A stretch of 64,000 nt of DNA, taken from contig JAVIAB010000092.1 in NCBI GenBank assembly GCA_032433765.1, forward strand, positions 35,747,816-35,811,815, in the 5' to 3' direction. The notes under the pieces were generated by a model. That model had not been told where the DNA came from. It was given only the letters and a program-made list of their open reading frames with translations, and did no database searches. This document shows, piece by piece, positions 33,760 through 45,088 of the stretch. The DNA comes from Megaustenia siamemsis (Eukaryota; Mollusca; Gastropoda; Stylommatophora; Ariophantidae). The translations under genes and the position numbers were made by a program. Each line of letters begins with the position of its first letter. Positions within the stretch are counted from its first letter, which is position 1.

Positions 33760-33853
33760 CTGATGTGAGACAAACAAGCAAATGTTAACATTCTCAGTAT
33801 GGTAGACATGTTTTGACATGAGACAAACAAGCAAATGTTAACATTCTCAGTAT
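33760..33853. repeat. 53-bp repeat array, left part
   Basis: Units starting GAGACAAACAAGCAAATGTT at 33767 and 33820 (period 53 bp). The array is interrupted by LINE-D and continues at 35211-35460. Confidence 0.85.
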
Positions 33854-35200
33854 CTATCTATTGACCTTTCGAGCTGTAGCCGGCCTACAGGCATAGACCC
33901 AGATACTCCTTCTCTTATCTAAATTTTTATTATAGCAGTTTTCAATCCTTCTAAAGATATTTTTTCAAATCTCACCATTTGTCTCTGTTCTGTGCAAGCA
34001 ACTCTATCTCATTGAGGGAGCTGATTCCTGCTGCTCTTGCGTCTCTGATTAATGTTCTTCTCAGTGTCTCTCTGGGTCGGCCTCTTTTCCTCTTACCTTT
34101 TGTTTCCCACATGAGGGCTTGCTTTGTTATTCGGTTATTATCTCTCCTCATCACATGTCCAACACATATGACCATCGTCTTTTCTTGATTACTGAAGATA
34201 TTAGTGGTAGATTGGCGATTTCTTTAATTTCCTTGTTTGTTTTGAATTTGTTCCACACTCTACCAAGTATTTTTTTAGGCATTTATTTTCGAATGTGTTC
34301 AACTTTGTTTCTATATCTCTTGTTGTTTTCCAGCTTTCACACGCATACGTAAGGGTTGATAGTACATTTGATTTGAATAGTCTAAGTTTTGTGTTTGTGC
34401 TGATGAGTTTTGATTTCCACAACTTTTCAAGGCTTCTGAAAGACATTGCTGCTTTAGCTATTCTGATTCTAATTTCTTTACTTGTATCCCCTTCCCGATC
34501 AATGTGACTTCCAAGATAGATAAAGTGATCGATCTCTTCCACTGGTTTGTTTTCCATGTATATTCTGTCATCTGTTGGAATTAAGCTTTTCATGACTTTA
34601 GTCTTTTCATGATCGATCTCAAACCCAATTTTGCTGGCTATTGATGATAGTTCATTTGTGTTTTCCTGAATCATTTTTATCTGACTGCTGATGAGGACTA
34701 TGTCACCAGCAAAGTCGAAGTCCTCCAAATGGTCTCCTTCTATCCATTCGATGCCTTTGTTACCAGTGCAGCATTTCTTTATTATGAAGTCCATAACAAC
34801 TCCAAATAACAAGGGCGATAAAATACATCTTCGTTTAACCCCAGTTTCTATTGGAAAACATTCGCTCAGTCCTTCCTCTGTACGAACTGCACATGTGTAT
34901 CCATCATACATGTCTTTGATAATATTTATGATTTTTGATGCTTCAGAATTTTCCACAAAGAATCTCTATGAATGCTGTAGAATACTTTTTTGAAGTCAAT
35001 GAAGTTAAGTACAAAAAGTTTTTGCTTTTCAATGTGTTCTTCCAATACAAGTGTAAAAATGTGGTCAAGGCAGCTTCTCCTTTTTCTAAACCCAGCTTGT
35101 TCTTCACACATTACTGTATCTATTGAATCCTTTCAATGAATTACTGTATCTATTGAATCCTTTCAATGAATTACTGTATCTATTGAATCCTTTCCTTGAA
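33854..35200 (-). mobile_element. LINE-D element, 5'-truncated, inserted in 53-bp array
   Basis: Minus strand: CEEQAGFRKRRSCLDHIFTL, FVLNFIDFKKVFYSIHRDSL, GVKRRCILSPLLFGVVMDFI, a FAGDIVLISS box (the usual FADD is changed to FAGD here), HFIYLGSHIDREGDTSKEIR, then frameshifted C-terminal motifs GHVMRRDNNRITKQALMWET and ELLAQNRDKW, and the (TATC)n tail end at 33854. The Asp-to-Gly change in the RT catalytic box plus frameshifts make it inactive. TTCTCAGTAT (33844-33853) and TTCTGAGTAT (35201-35210) flank it as an imperfect target duplication. The 5' end carries a 30-bp triplication. Confidence 0.88.
35106..35195. repeat. 30-bp triplication at the LINE-D 5' end
   Basis: Three copies of a 30-bp unit (ATTACTGTATCTATTGAATC then CTTTCAATGA) precede the target duplication. 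The first runs into LINE-D coding sequence (CEEQAGF), so it grew at or near the 5' truncation point. Confidence 0.85.
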
Positions 35201-35210
35201 TTCTGAGTAT

Positions 35211-35460
35211 GGTAATTGTGTAATCATATGAGACAAACAAGCAACTGTTAACATTCTCAGTATGGTAGACATGTTATGACATGAGACAAACAAGAAACTG
35301 TTAACATTCTCAGTATGGTAGACATGTTATGACATGAGACAAACAAGAAACTGTTAACATTCTCAGTATATAATTGTGTAATCATATCAGACAAACAAGC
35401 AATAGTTAACATTCTCAGTATGGTAGATGTGTAATGAAATGAGACAAACAGCTTTGTATG
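35211..35460. repeat. 53-bp repeat array, right part
   Basis: Four to five units containing GAGACAAACAAGAAACTGTT and AACATTCTCAGTATGGTAGA, continuing the array at 33760-33853. Confidence 0.88.
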
Positions 35461-35544
35461 ATTCACATAATATATATCTAATGTTTAGAGACAGACTGAT
35501 ATTTGTATGTTAATTGTAGAAAAAAAATTGATGTGTAATAATTT

Positions 35545-35642
35545 TAGACAGACAAACGCTAAGTAATAGTCTGAGACAGACAAAAGTTATGTAATAGTGA
35601 CAAAAGTTATATAATGGTCTGAAACAGGCAAAAGTTATTTAA
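35545..35642. repeat. 28-bp minisatellite, left part
   Basis: Diverged units containing CTGAGACAGACAAAAGTTAT and GTAATGGT. Split from 36244-36480 by the piggyBac-type MITE; the array resumes with the same unit. Confidence 0.8.
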
Positions 35643-36243
35643 CCCTAGATTATGATACCATAGTAAAATTTACCATATCAGAACAGAAATTCCTCAAAAT
35701 GTGACATTTTTCCATATTCAAACATCACACCCCTCTGTGTACCTTCCTAACTACCACTTTTGGCAACCCCTGGGTGCTTAATTTGTTCCATTGCTCTTAG
35801 AATTTTGTTGTTGTTGTTGAGATCACAAGATTCATTGTAAAATACAAAAAAACTGTCAATTTCCAAGAAATTGGCCATTTTTCCTCCAATTTTGTGTGTG
35901 CTGTAACCAGGGAAATGTTATGATCATCATCAGACATCAGACAACCCTTTTGTAACTCAGCAAATACTCAACACTGCAAATAATGCTGTGCTGTCACCAA
36001 ACATCCTGACCAACACCCAGTGACATTGTAATATGTCCAGTCCATGAGGTGAAATTCAGGTCATTAATCAACCTGAGCCAGGAATTTCAAGTCCCCATGT
36101 TTTGCCTAGTGTGAATACACAGGACTGTGTCAAGATTTCAGAAAAATACTATTTTTAGAACAGCTAATTTAGATTCAAGTGGTAGTAATTTTTACTACAG
36201 TATTGTAACTGGGAGAGTTACAGATAGTTATCATCATCTAGGG
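35643..36243. mobile_element. piggyBac-type MITE (601 bp) with TTAA target duplication
   Basis: The element starts CCCTAGATTATGATACCATA and ends TTATCATCATCTAGGG, so its ends are inverted (CCCTAGATNATGATA). TTAA lies at 35639-35642 and 36244-36247, the exact target and duplication used by piggyBac transposons, whose ends also start CCCTAGA or similar. A sub-terminal AGTAAAATTTAC / AGTAATTTTTACTAC pair is also inverted. There is no transposase frame. It sits inside a 28-bp minisatellite. Confidence 0.85.
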
Positions 36244-36480
36244 TTAATGATTTAAAACAGACAAAAGTTATGTAATGATCTGAGACAGACAAAATGTTAT
36301 GTAATGTTCTGAAAAGGTTGAAAGTTATGTAATCTCAAGCAGGTAAAAATGTTATGTAATAGCTTCAGACATGCATTGTTATATAGTTGACAAGACATGC
36401 AAATGTCATGCAGTGGTTTGAGACAGACAAAAACTAAAGCTATATAATGGTTTGAGACGAGCAACAGTTATGTATGGCTG
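36244..36480. repeat. 28-bp minisatellite, right part
   Basis: Continuation of the array at 35545-35642: ACAGACAAAAGTTATGTAAT, GATCTGAGACAGACAAAATG and further diverged units. Confidence 0.8.
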
Positions 36481-38880
36481 ATAAAGTGATTGTGACTTCA
36501 CTCTGGAAGTGAAGCTCTAATGAAATGAAGGTGTGAATTGTCTGAAGCTGCAGTGAAATTCTGACCTTATATTTACAGTAAGAGACATCAGTTTATTTGT
36601 ATAAAACTCAAGAAACAATAACAGCCATGATCCTGTAAGATCATTGCCATTCAGTAAACAGTTTCTTCTTCATTCTTCTGTAATCGGTAATAGAAAATTC
36701 TTTATACAGAGATTTCCAGCAGAAAAGCTGATCATCAGAAGAGGACTCATCGAATAGTGTTTCGGCCCTTTAGCTTCTTTACACTCTAGAGGAAGATGGC
36801 CCACCAGTGTCGTGACTCAGCCTCTTACTGTATTGAGCCTGAAGGCTCTCACTATAATTGGCATATACTAATTACACTTATTCTTCACAACTCTTCTCAT
36901 TGAATCTACAGTTCATATCCGGTCACACTGTCTTAGTTTTAATCTGGCAAATTAATGTCTTCTCATGACAGCCGCTGTCTAAAATGGTTTGTACTCAGCG
37001 TGACTGTCTTATATACTAGGGAGAACTATCCCCTAAAACTAATCCTCTTGAGGCTGTGTTTCAGAATTCTCTTAAGTTTGCAGTCTGTTTCATTTCCATA
37101 ATACAGTTTTCTAATGTGGGGGGTGTGGGCCACATTTTTCACCTTAAGTATGTGTATTAATTGTCATCTGTCAATAGAATGCCATTAGCACTTTGTCAGA
37201 TCATTTTTTCTTTAAAACCAGCAGTGTAGACTTTCATTCAAAATCTTTCTTTTTTACATTGACATGTTGATAATCTATGTTTGCTGGGTTATTGGTTTCA
37301 TCAGTATACATACCTTTCATCACTTTTAAAGGCAAGCTTTAAAAAAAAATGCATAAAAAGGAAAAAAAATAATGTATATGTCAATTTTTTTGGAGATGTG
37401 ACCCTTCAGTAAACAGTTTCTTCTTCATTCTTCTGTAATCAGTAAGCTAGGATCATCATCGCTGTACACCAGACTAATCTGTAGGTGCTTCACCCTGACA
37501 CGTGTGCACGGACTCCATAGCACAACATGGGATCCATTGGTGTGGATAGATTTTTTTTTGCTGACAATTTTGCTCGGGCAGTGACCATTTTTTGGCCTAC
37601 TCTTTTCGATCTTTAACTGCCAAGGAATCATTAATGTGCTCTAGTGTACATGGGACCTCCTGTTTTTTGCAATTATTTGAGAGGGCTAGACAATGTATCT
37701 CACTACCGAGAGAGGGCTAGACAATGTATCTCACTACCGTAAGAGGGCTAGTCATTTGACCTCACAACCTAGAGACCAGGGGAAGGCATAGCCACGAAGA
37801 AACCATGGATTAAATTTTTCTTTATTTTTAAAACAAAATATTCTTAGTGGTGGAATTGCACCCAGTACCTTCTGATTTCATATGAATGTCTGATTCGGTG
37901 CAGACACATTTTGAAACATTAGGCGCATGGGATGGCTTCAACTATTTAGGACTTGACAAAAAAGATGGATACGTGGTACTGAGAAAAAAACATTTTGTGG
38001 GTCATTACTGAGGTGATCAAATCTGACGTTATTCAACATAATCAGATAGCACGTGGATGTCGCTAAAATAGGCATAAGAGTAAAGGAATATTTTGTGGTA
38101 TTTTAGTACATGAACTAATGTTACTATCTGTCAGAAGATTGTTATTTCACATATCTACTTGGAAAGAGGTAACATTTCTCTTGTAGCAGATCTTTGGTGT
38201 TTATCATGTTGTTTCCCTTAATCCGCTCCTAGTTATTGATTCCAATTCTTCAAATGTTCTGTTCAATAAATGAATATAAGATAATCTATCTTTATTTTCA
38301 CCTTCATTAGTTGCTACAAACCAGAGCACAATCAAGTTGTGAATTTACAATTAACTTCCTTCATTAGTGTCAGACTATTTCACGAGTTATCATTTTGGTT
38401 TACTGTTTGTTTATTCATAAATCTAAGCAATCATTATTAAGCTGCTCTTCATTGCCTCCATGCTTTATTTTGACAATTTGTGTTTAATTGGTATTGATCA
38501 TTGTTTGCTACTTCTTAATGTTTACTTAGTGGCCATTGTTTTTTCTTTGTGTCTTTACAACATAATTCATTTTCTATAAATCTGTTATTTGACTAAGTTG
38601 TTCATTTGATGAATGCCATATGATATTCCAAGTAAGAGGCGTACTGATGTATAGTCTGTTGTTATGTGTGTGTGTGTGTGTGTGTATATGTGAAGGGAAA
38701 GGGAGGGATTGACCCCAAAGAGGAAAAGTTGGAAGGGTAGAGGGAATAGCAAAGAGAAGATATTGTAAAAAAAAAAAAAAACTCTAAATATTATTACTAA
38801 CCTGGAGGAAATTGACCTAAGAGAATTCAGAGAGTTAAAGAGTCAAGTAGAGAAGGTGATATTGTAAGACAAACTTTATT
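36481..38880. other. unassigned intergenic sequence with a 40-bp direct repeat
   Basis: No gene is supported. TTCAGTAAACAGTTTCTTCT...TTCTGTAATC (about 40 bp) occurs at about 36652 and about 37407. A 38-bp unit (GAGGGCTAGACAATGTATCT) is duplicated at 37680-37760. (GT)n lies at about 38663-38686. Confidence 0.45.
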
Positions 38881-39215
38881 TTAATGTGATGTAGATTACT
38901 AACTACCTGACTATCTATTGTCTATTTGAGCTGAAGATGGCACATAGGGCAACAATTCTAGACTGTCTATGTTTGTTGGTCTTTGTAATCAAGTATCAGA
39001 CTTTGCACAAGACAAACTTTATATTCATGTGATGTTGATTACTAACTACCTGTCTATCTATTGTCCTTTTGAGCTGAAGACAGAAATGATAGACTGCCTA
39101 TGCCTCACGATGTTTGTTATCAAGTATCTTACCATGCGTAGGACCCTCATTGTATCCACACATCCCTATTCTAGGTGACTTGTTCAAATTCAGCAAGGGA
39201 ACTGATGCCTGCTGT
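38881..39215. repeat. about 137-bp duplication with LINE-D-like tail
   Basis: AAGACAAACTTTATTTTAAT to GACTGTCTATGTTTGTTGG and AAGACAAACTTTATATTCAT to GACTGCCTATGCCTCACGAT are two diverged copies. Each includes TATCTATTGTC...TTTGAGCTGAAGA, resembling the LINE-D 3' UTR read on the minus strand. The sequence near 39190 (AGGGAACTGATGCCTGCTGT) also resembles LINE-D, so an old fragment is likely. Confidence 0.55.
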
Positions 39216-39479
39216 TGTAAGCTAAATAAATATCATAAAATGCCATAGAAGTTTCCACTTTTTCACATCACGATATATTTCACAACATTTAATGCTGAAG
39301 GAGCCAGTGATATTTTTCCCTGTTATTACTCTCCAGAAATCTGCAAGCCAGTTACCCGTGATGTACTATGGGTCAACTGAAATGTGTTTCTTTTGGAAAA
39401 ATGTTCAGATTATAAAGTCTATGCACAGATTTCACTGCTTGAATGATATGGATTTTGTGAGAAATTTATTAGGGAAGTA

Positions 39480-39870
39480 GACTGATTAAGTGCTACCATA
39501 CTATTGCCTACCTTGTTGATTAAATGTTAATGTCTCATTGTGCTATCCATTAATCAATTGTTTATGTCTAATTGCTGTAACTGTTAATAAATTGTTTACA
39601 TCTCATTTACATGTATTAAATTTTTACCTCTCATCACTCTATCTATTCAGTGTTTATGTCTTATTGCTCTATCTATTGATTAAGTGTGCACATCCCATTG
39701 CTTTATCTATTGTTACGTCTTTTTGCTCTATCTGCTGATTATGTTTTAACATTTCATTGATCTATGTATTGAATAAATGTTGATGTTTCATTGTTCTATC
39801 ACTGGATTAAGTATTAATGTTTCATTGCTCCTTCTTTTGATTGAGTGTTTGTATCTCATTGCTCTATATA
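39480..39870. repeat. degenerate tandem repeat, about 34-bp unit
   Basis: Diverged units containing CATTGCTCTATCTATTGATT and AAGTGTTAATGTCT recur about 10 times. Confidence 0.75.
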
Positions 39871-40149
39871 GGTGGGTGTCGGTAACATTAATGTATTATT
39901 TAAAAATCTAATTGCTGACATACATTTTTTTTTTCTGTGTGTTAAAATTAAATGACTTTTTTTTTGGACAGTGTCAACAGAGACTGTCCCATGTGCCAAA
40001 TATTGTATGTATGCTTCATGTTTAAAAAGGTGTATGTATGTTTCATATTCCAGGTATTGTACATGTGTCTCATATTCTAGACACACATTTTATAGATCTA
40101 GAAGGTCTAATTGACCCAGGTACTAGTTTGTATCCATGTCTAACTCTCT

Positions 40150-41945
40150 CTACAAGGGGTAACCAAGATATGAAAGAAGATAGCTGGAGTAACCATGATA
40201 TAAAAGTAGCTGGAGTAACAAAGATATAAAAGTAGTTAGAGTAACAAAGATATAAAAGTAGCTGGAGTAACAAAGATATAAAAGAAGCTGGAGTAACAAA
40301 GATATAAAAGTAGCTGGAGTAACAAAGATATAAAAGAAGCTGGAGTAACAAAGATATAAAAGTAGCTGGAGTAACAAAGATATAAAAGTAGTTAGAGTAA
40401 CAAAGATATAAAAGTAGCTGGAGTAACAAAGATATAAAAGAAGCTGGAGTAACAAAGATATAAAAGTAGTTAGAGTAACAAAGATATAAAAGTAGCTGGA
40501 GTAACAAAGATATAAAAGAAGCTGGAGTAACAAAGATATAAAAGTAGTTAGAGTAACAAAGATATAAAAGTAGCTGGAGTAACAAAGATATAAAAGAAGC
40601 TGGAGTAACAAAGATATAAAAGTAGTTAGAGTAACAAAGATATAAAAGTAGCTGGAGTAACAAAGATATAAAAGAAGCTGGAGTAACAAAGATATAAAAG
40701 TAGCTGGAGTAACAAAGATATAAAAGAAGCTGGAGTAACAAAGATATAAAAGTAGTTGGAGTAACGAAGATATAAAAGTAGCTGGAGTAACAAAGATATA
40801 AAAGTAGCTAGAGTAACAAAGATATAAAAGTAGCTGGAGTAACAAAGATATAAAAGTAGCTGGAGTAACAAAGATATAAAAGAAGCTGGAGTAACAAAGA
40901 TATAAAAGTAGTTGGAGTAACGAAGATATAAAAGTAGCTGGAGTAACGAAGATATAAAAGTAGCTAGAGTAACAAAGATATAAAAGTAGCTGGAGTAACA
41001 AAGATATAAAAGAAGCTGGAGTAACAAAGATATAAAAGAAGCTGGAGTAACAAAGATATAAAAGAAGCTGGAGTAACAAAGATATAAAAGAAGCTGGAGT
41101 AACAAAGATATAAAAGAAGCTGGAATAACGAAGATATAAAAGTAGTTGGAGTAACGAAGATATAAAAGTAGCTGGAGTAACAAAGATATAAAAGAAGCTG
41201 GAGTAACAAAGATATAAAAGTAGCTGGAGTAACAAAGATATAAAAGTAGCTGGAGTAACAAAGATATAAAAGTAGCTGGAGTAACAAAGATATAAAAGTA
41301 AGTGGAGTAACAAAAATATAAAAGTAGCTGGGGTAACAAAGATATAAAAGTAAGTGGAGTAACAAAAATATAAAAGTAGCTGGAGTAACAAAAATATAAA
41401 AGTAAGTGGAGTAACAAAGATATAAAAGTAGCTGGGGTAACAAAGATATAAAAGTGAGTGGAGTAACAAAGATATAAAAGTAGCTGGAGTAACAAAAATA
41501 TAAAAGTAAGTGGAGTAACAAAAATATAAAAGTAAGTGGAGTAACAAAGATATAAAAGTAGCTGGGGTAACAAAGATATAAAAGTAGCTGGAGTAACAAA
41601 GATATAAAAGTAAGTGGAGTAACAAAGATATAAAAGTAGCTGGAGTAACAAAAATATAAAAGAAGCTGGGGTAACAAAGATATAAAAGAAGCTGGAGTAA
41701 CAAAGATATAAAAGAAGCTGGGGTAACAAAGATATAAAAGAAGCTGGAGTAACAAAGATATAAAAGTAGCTGGAGTAACAAAGATATAAAAGAAGCTGGG
41801 GTAACAAAGATATAAAAGAAGCTGGGGTAGCCAAAATATAAAAGAAGCGTGGGTAACAATTATATAAAAGAAACTGGGGTAATAAAGATATAAAAGAAGT
41901 TGGGGTAACCATGATATGAAAGAAGCTGGAATAACTAAAAGAGAC
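40150..41945. repeat. 26-bp satellite array, about 68 copies
   Basis: A 26-bp unit of the form GGAGTAACAAAGATATAAAA then GTAGCT extends for about 1.8 kb. Higher-order structure is visible: variant units (GTAGTTAGAG, GAAGCTGGAG, GTAAGTGGAG, AAAATATAAA) recur in ordered blocks, for example a 3-unit block repeated at 40380-40660. All three minus-strand frames are open over long distances because the unit lacks stops there; these are not genes. Confidence 0.97.
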
Positions 41946-42319
41946 AAAATTTGAAATGAGGGCATGATAGAAAAATTAACAACAACCACTCCTGAATTGC
42001 AAACAGAAACAACAAATAAAATTGTTTGTGTGGGGAGATTTTTTTTTTTTCCATACCATGCAAGACAAGACATGAAAAAGGAGTGGAAAATATGAGTCTG
42101 AAATAGACGCAGAGTCAATGACAACATCAAGAAAAACTTATCACTTACAACGTTTGAGATTGCCAGTAAGAGCTAGAGCTTTGTATCTTTATCTATCTGG
42201 AGGTATCAGAGAAAGTAAAGAAAAAGAAGTGCCTACCTTTTTAGTGTTGTGAATTGTGAATGTATAACACTGCACATTACACAAGGCCTGATTTAGGCTA
42301 AAGCTAAATAAGTTACAAC
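41946..42319. other. unassigned intergenic sequence
   Basis: No supported feature. Confidence 0.4.
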
Positions 42320-42695
42320 TTCTATATATCTATCTATCTATCTATTGACCTTCTGAGCTGCAGCCGGCCCATAGAGCATAGATCCAGATATTCTTTCTCT
42401 TATCTAAATTTTTATTCTAGCAGTTTTCAATCCTTGTAAAGATCTTTTATCAAATCTCGCCATTTTTCTCTGTTCTGTGCAAGCAACTCTATCTCATTGA
42501 GGTAGCCGATTCCTGCTGCTCTTGCCTCTCTGATCAATGTTCTTCTCAGTGCCTCTTTGGGTTGGCCTATTTTCCTCTTACCTGTTGTTTCCCACATGAG
42601 GACTTGCTTTGTTTGTTATTTGGTTATTTCTCCTCATCACATGTCCAACATATGACCATCATCTTTTCTTGAGTGTTGAAGATATTAGTGGTTGA
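42320..42695 (-). mobile_element. LINE-D 3' fragment
   Basis: Begins with the (ATCT)n tail, then CTATTGACCTTCTGAGCTGC, GCCGGCCCATAGAGCATAGA, and the antisense of the C-terminal LINE-D motifs up to the TTAGTGGTTGATA segment. Indels break the frame. Confidence 0.8.
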
Positions 42696-43569
42696 TACAG
42701 CATAGGGCTTCATAATCTCAAAGAGCCTCAAATTTGTTTATATTGTAGTCTATGATAGACATCTTCTAGTGTTAATTTTTTTAAAACGGGAAGTGGGGCC
42801 TTAAAGTTTCATTTTGCTTAACAGGCTTAGGGCTTCACCAAAACCTAAATCCACCCCTGCACATACACAATTTGCTGTGACATGCAATAAAACTCCATTC
42901 TATACCTTCTGCTTTTCTATAATTTCTTAATGGTTCACAACGCTGATAGCTTCAGTGTTGTTTCTAAAGCACCATTATAATTCTATTTTTGAATCTAGAG
43001 CTCTCTTTATTATTTTCATTAAAATATTGATAATTCACTATATTATTCCATGTGAAATTCCAAAGGTTAGAATATAAAAAAAATATTAACTCTTTCAGTA
43101 GCTGGTGCATGCAGTCTATGCCAGAGATGAGATTACATTTTCTGGCCTGACTTACATATAGAAATAATAATATTAAATAGAAGGTAATTGTGTCATGTGT
43201 TGAAGATTCAGTGACATACACAAACATTGGTTCTTTGATGTGTCCAGCTCAAAAAGTGCTCTAAAAATAACAAGTGGTCTAGAGCATACAGTAGATTAGT
43301 CAGAGTCATCAGTGACACTTAAGGAATAGAATAATATACTGACTCAAGTGTTTATGTTAAAGAACTCTGACTTATACTGATTCAAGTGTTGATGAACTCT
43401 GACTTAAACAGAAAATGGATTTTTCTGATACATTAAAAATCATGTTTTTTTTTTCAAAATCATGTTTCTTTATAAAAAACCAAGATAAATTAAATTTTCT
43501 GATGTTCATTATTTCATATTGCTTGTGTCCTCTTTTATTTATTATAATGAATGTTAATTCAACGTTGTG
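42696..43569. other. unassigned intergenic sequence
   Basis: A+T-rich. A small duplication (CTGACTCAAGTGTTTATGTT and CTGATTCAAGTGTTGATGAA) lies near 43340-43400. No gene is supported. Confidence 0.4.
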
Positions 43570-43995
43570 CTACCAATGCCAGTACTGGACCCTAGATGCA
43601 AGAATAAGAAGAAAAATAACCTCTACTGAGATGAAGTGTGTTAGACGAATGACAGGAATGCCTGAGAGACAAAATAAGAAATGAAGAACTGAGAAAAAAA
43701 TCTAGGAATAACCCCCATCATAGAATATATAAAGAAACAACAAATAAAATGGTTTGGCCACGTAACAAGGCAGAAAGTTCAAAACACAAGCCAAAACACA
43801 ACACAAGCCCACAATACATGTTATGAGATCACTAGACCCAAGGGTCAACCACAAAAAAAGATGGATTTACGGAATATTAGAAGCACAAAGAAACATAACA
43901 GCAGCAGAGGCGAACAGAAGAGCAAAAGACTGCAAATTATATCTTCCCTCGACGCTGAAAAGCAAATGAGGAAGGAAAGAAGAACAATGAATGTT
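43570..43995 (+). mobile_element. LINE-F 3' fragment
   Basis: Encodes QYWTLDARIRRKITSTEMKC and VRRMTGMPERQNKK, then other frames with NNKxNGLAT-type and KKRWIYGILEAQRNITAAEA, NRRAKDCKLYLPSTLK. These are RTE-like endonuclease-RT C-terminal motifs (YWTLDxxxRRxxxxxEMKxxRR). Related fragments are at 28905-29245 and 57202-57298. Confidence 0.78.
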
Positions 43996-44139
43996 AATGA
44001 CATTACTGTAACAAAAATTATTTGCAAATTTCTTTGTCTTCTTCATTTAATGTGCCTTCAACAATCAGTTATTGTTGTATGTATAAACATTTAGACAACA
44101 CAAATAGACAGCTCATGAACAAGACTGCTTGTTTGAGGT

Positions 44140-44990
44140 CTTTACTGGTTCCCCTTGTCATGAAGGATTGTTTCTGTGGGTCATATTTGTGTTCTTAGGG
44201 GGTTGTGAGTGCTGTAGTACATGAAGGATTGTTTCTGTGGGTCATATTAGTGTTCTTAGGGGGTTGTGAGTGCTGTAGTACATGAAGGATTGTTTCTGTG
44301 GGTCATATTAGTGTTCTTAGGGGGTTGAGAGTGCTGTAGTATATGAAGGATTGTTTATGTGGGTCATATTAGTGTTCTTAGGGGTTGAAAGTGCTGTAGT
44401 ACATGAAGGATTGTTTCTGTGGGTCATATTAGTGTTCTTAGGGGGTTGATAGTGTTGTAGTATATGAAGGATTGTTTCTGTGGGTCATATTTGTGTTCTT
44501 AGAGGGTTGATAGTGCTGTATTACATGAAGGATTGTTTCTGTGGGTCATATTTGTGTTCTTAGGGGGTTGTGAGTGCTGTTGTACATGAAGGATTGTTTC
44601 TGTGGGTCATATTTGTGTTCTTAGGGGGTTGATAGTGCTGCAGTACATGAAGGATTGTTTCTGTGGGTCATATTTGTGTTCTTAGGTGGTTGATAGTGCT
44701 GCAGTCCTGTAGAACCTGCTCTGGAGTTTGTCTCGGTGCTCTGCAGTAGTTGCATATTGTAAAGTCACTGACTCCTATCTTGTGTAGGTGTACTCTGGGG
44801 CCTCAGTGATCTATTCTAAGTCTGAATATCTTGGTCTGCTGAGTTTGTTTAAGTTGTCATGTTTTAGTTCATATTGTCCATATAACTCTCTCCATTCTTT
44901 TTTCCCAGCTTGTTTCAGGATTGCCTTTGAGGCCCTTGGGTTGGTTGGACTGTTGAAGGCTCCCATCAACTTTTGTTGAGTTTAATGTTG
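44140..44990 (-). mobile_element. LINE-G-type 3' fragment with internal tandem expansion
   Basis: On the minus strand the sequence from 44990 to 44700 reads KAILKQAGKKEWRELYGQYE, LKHDNLNKLSRP, an FRLRI-like motif, and IGVSDFTICNYCRAPRQTPE then QVLQDC. This is the same domain order as the C-terminus of the RNase H LINE at 45357 (RLRTGHNRL, CTCGQAPQTAEHILQDC). It then runs into the 61-bp array. No intact frame remains. Confidence 0.75.
44159..44705. repeat. 61-bp tandem array derived from LINE C-terminus
   Basis: Nine units of 61 bp contain CATGAAGGATTGTTTCTGTG and GGTCATATTTGTGTTCTTAG. Read on the minus strand the unit encodes an LQDC...INPLRTQIWPTETILH segment, i.e. the zinc-knuckle end of the LINE-G protein, so the array is an amplification of LINE coding sequence. 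Confidence 0.9.
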
Positions 44991-45088
44991 TATCAATATC
45001 ATTAATAGTTGCTATTTCTTAAATGTTGAGTAATTTGATATTTTAGTGAATTGTGTTTATAACAGTTGTTGATAGTTGTGTGAACTTG

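Noticed and set aside
40070..42130. Minus-strand frames of up to 569 codons (FYIFVTPATFISLLLQLLLY repeats)
   Set aside because: All three minus-strand frames are open because of the 26-bp satellite; this is not protein coding.
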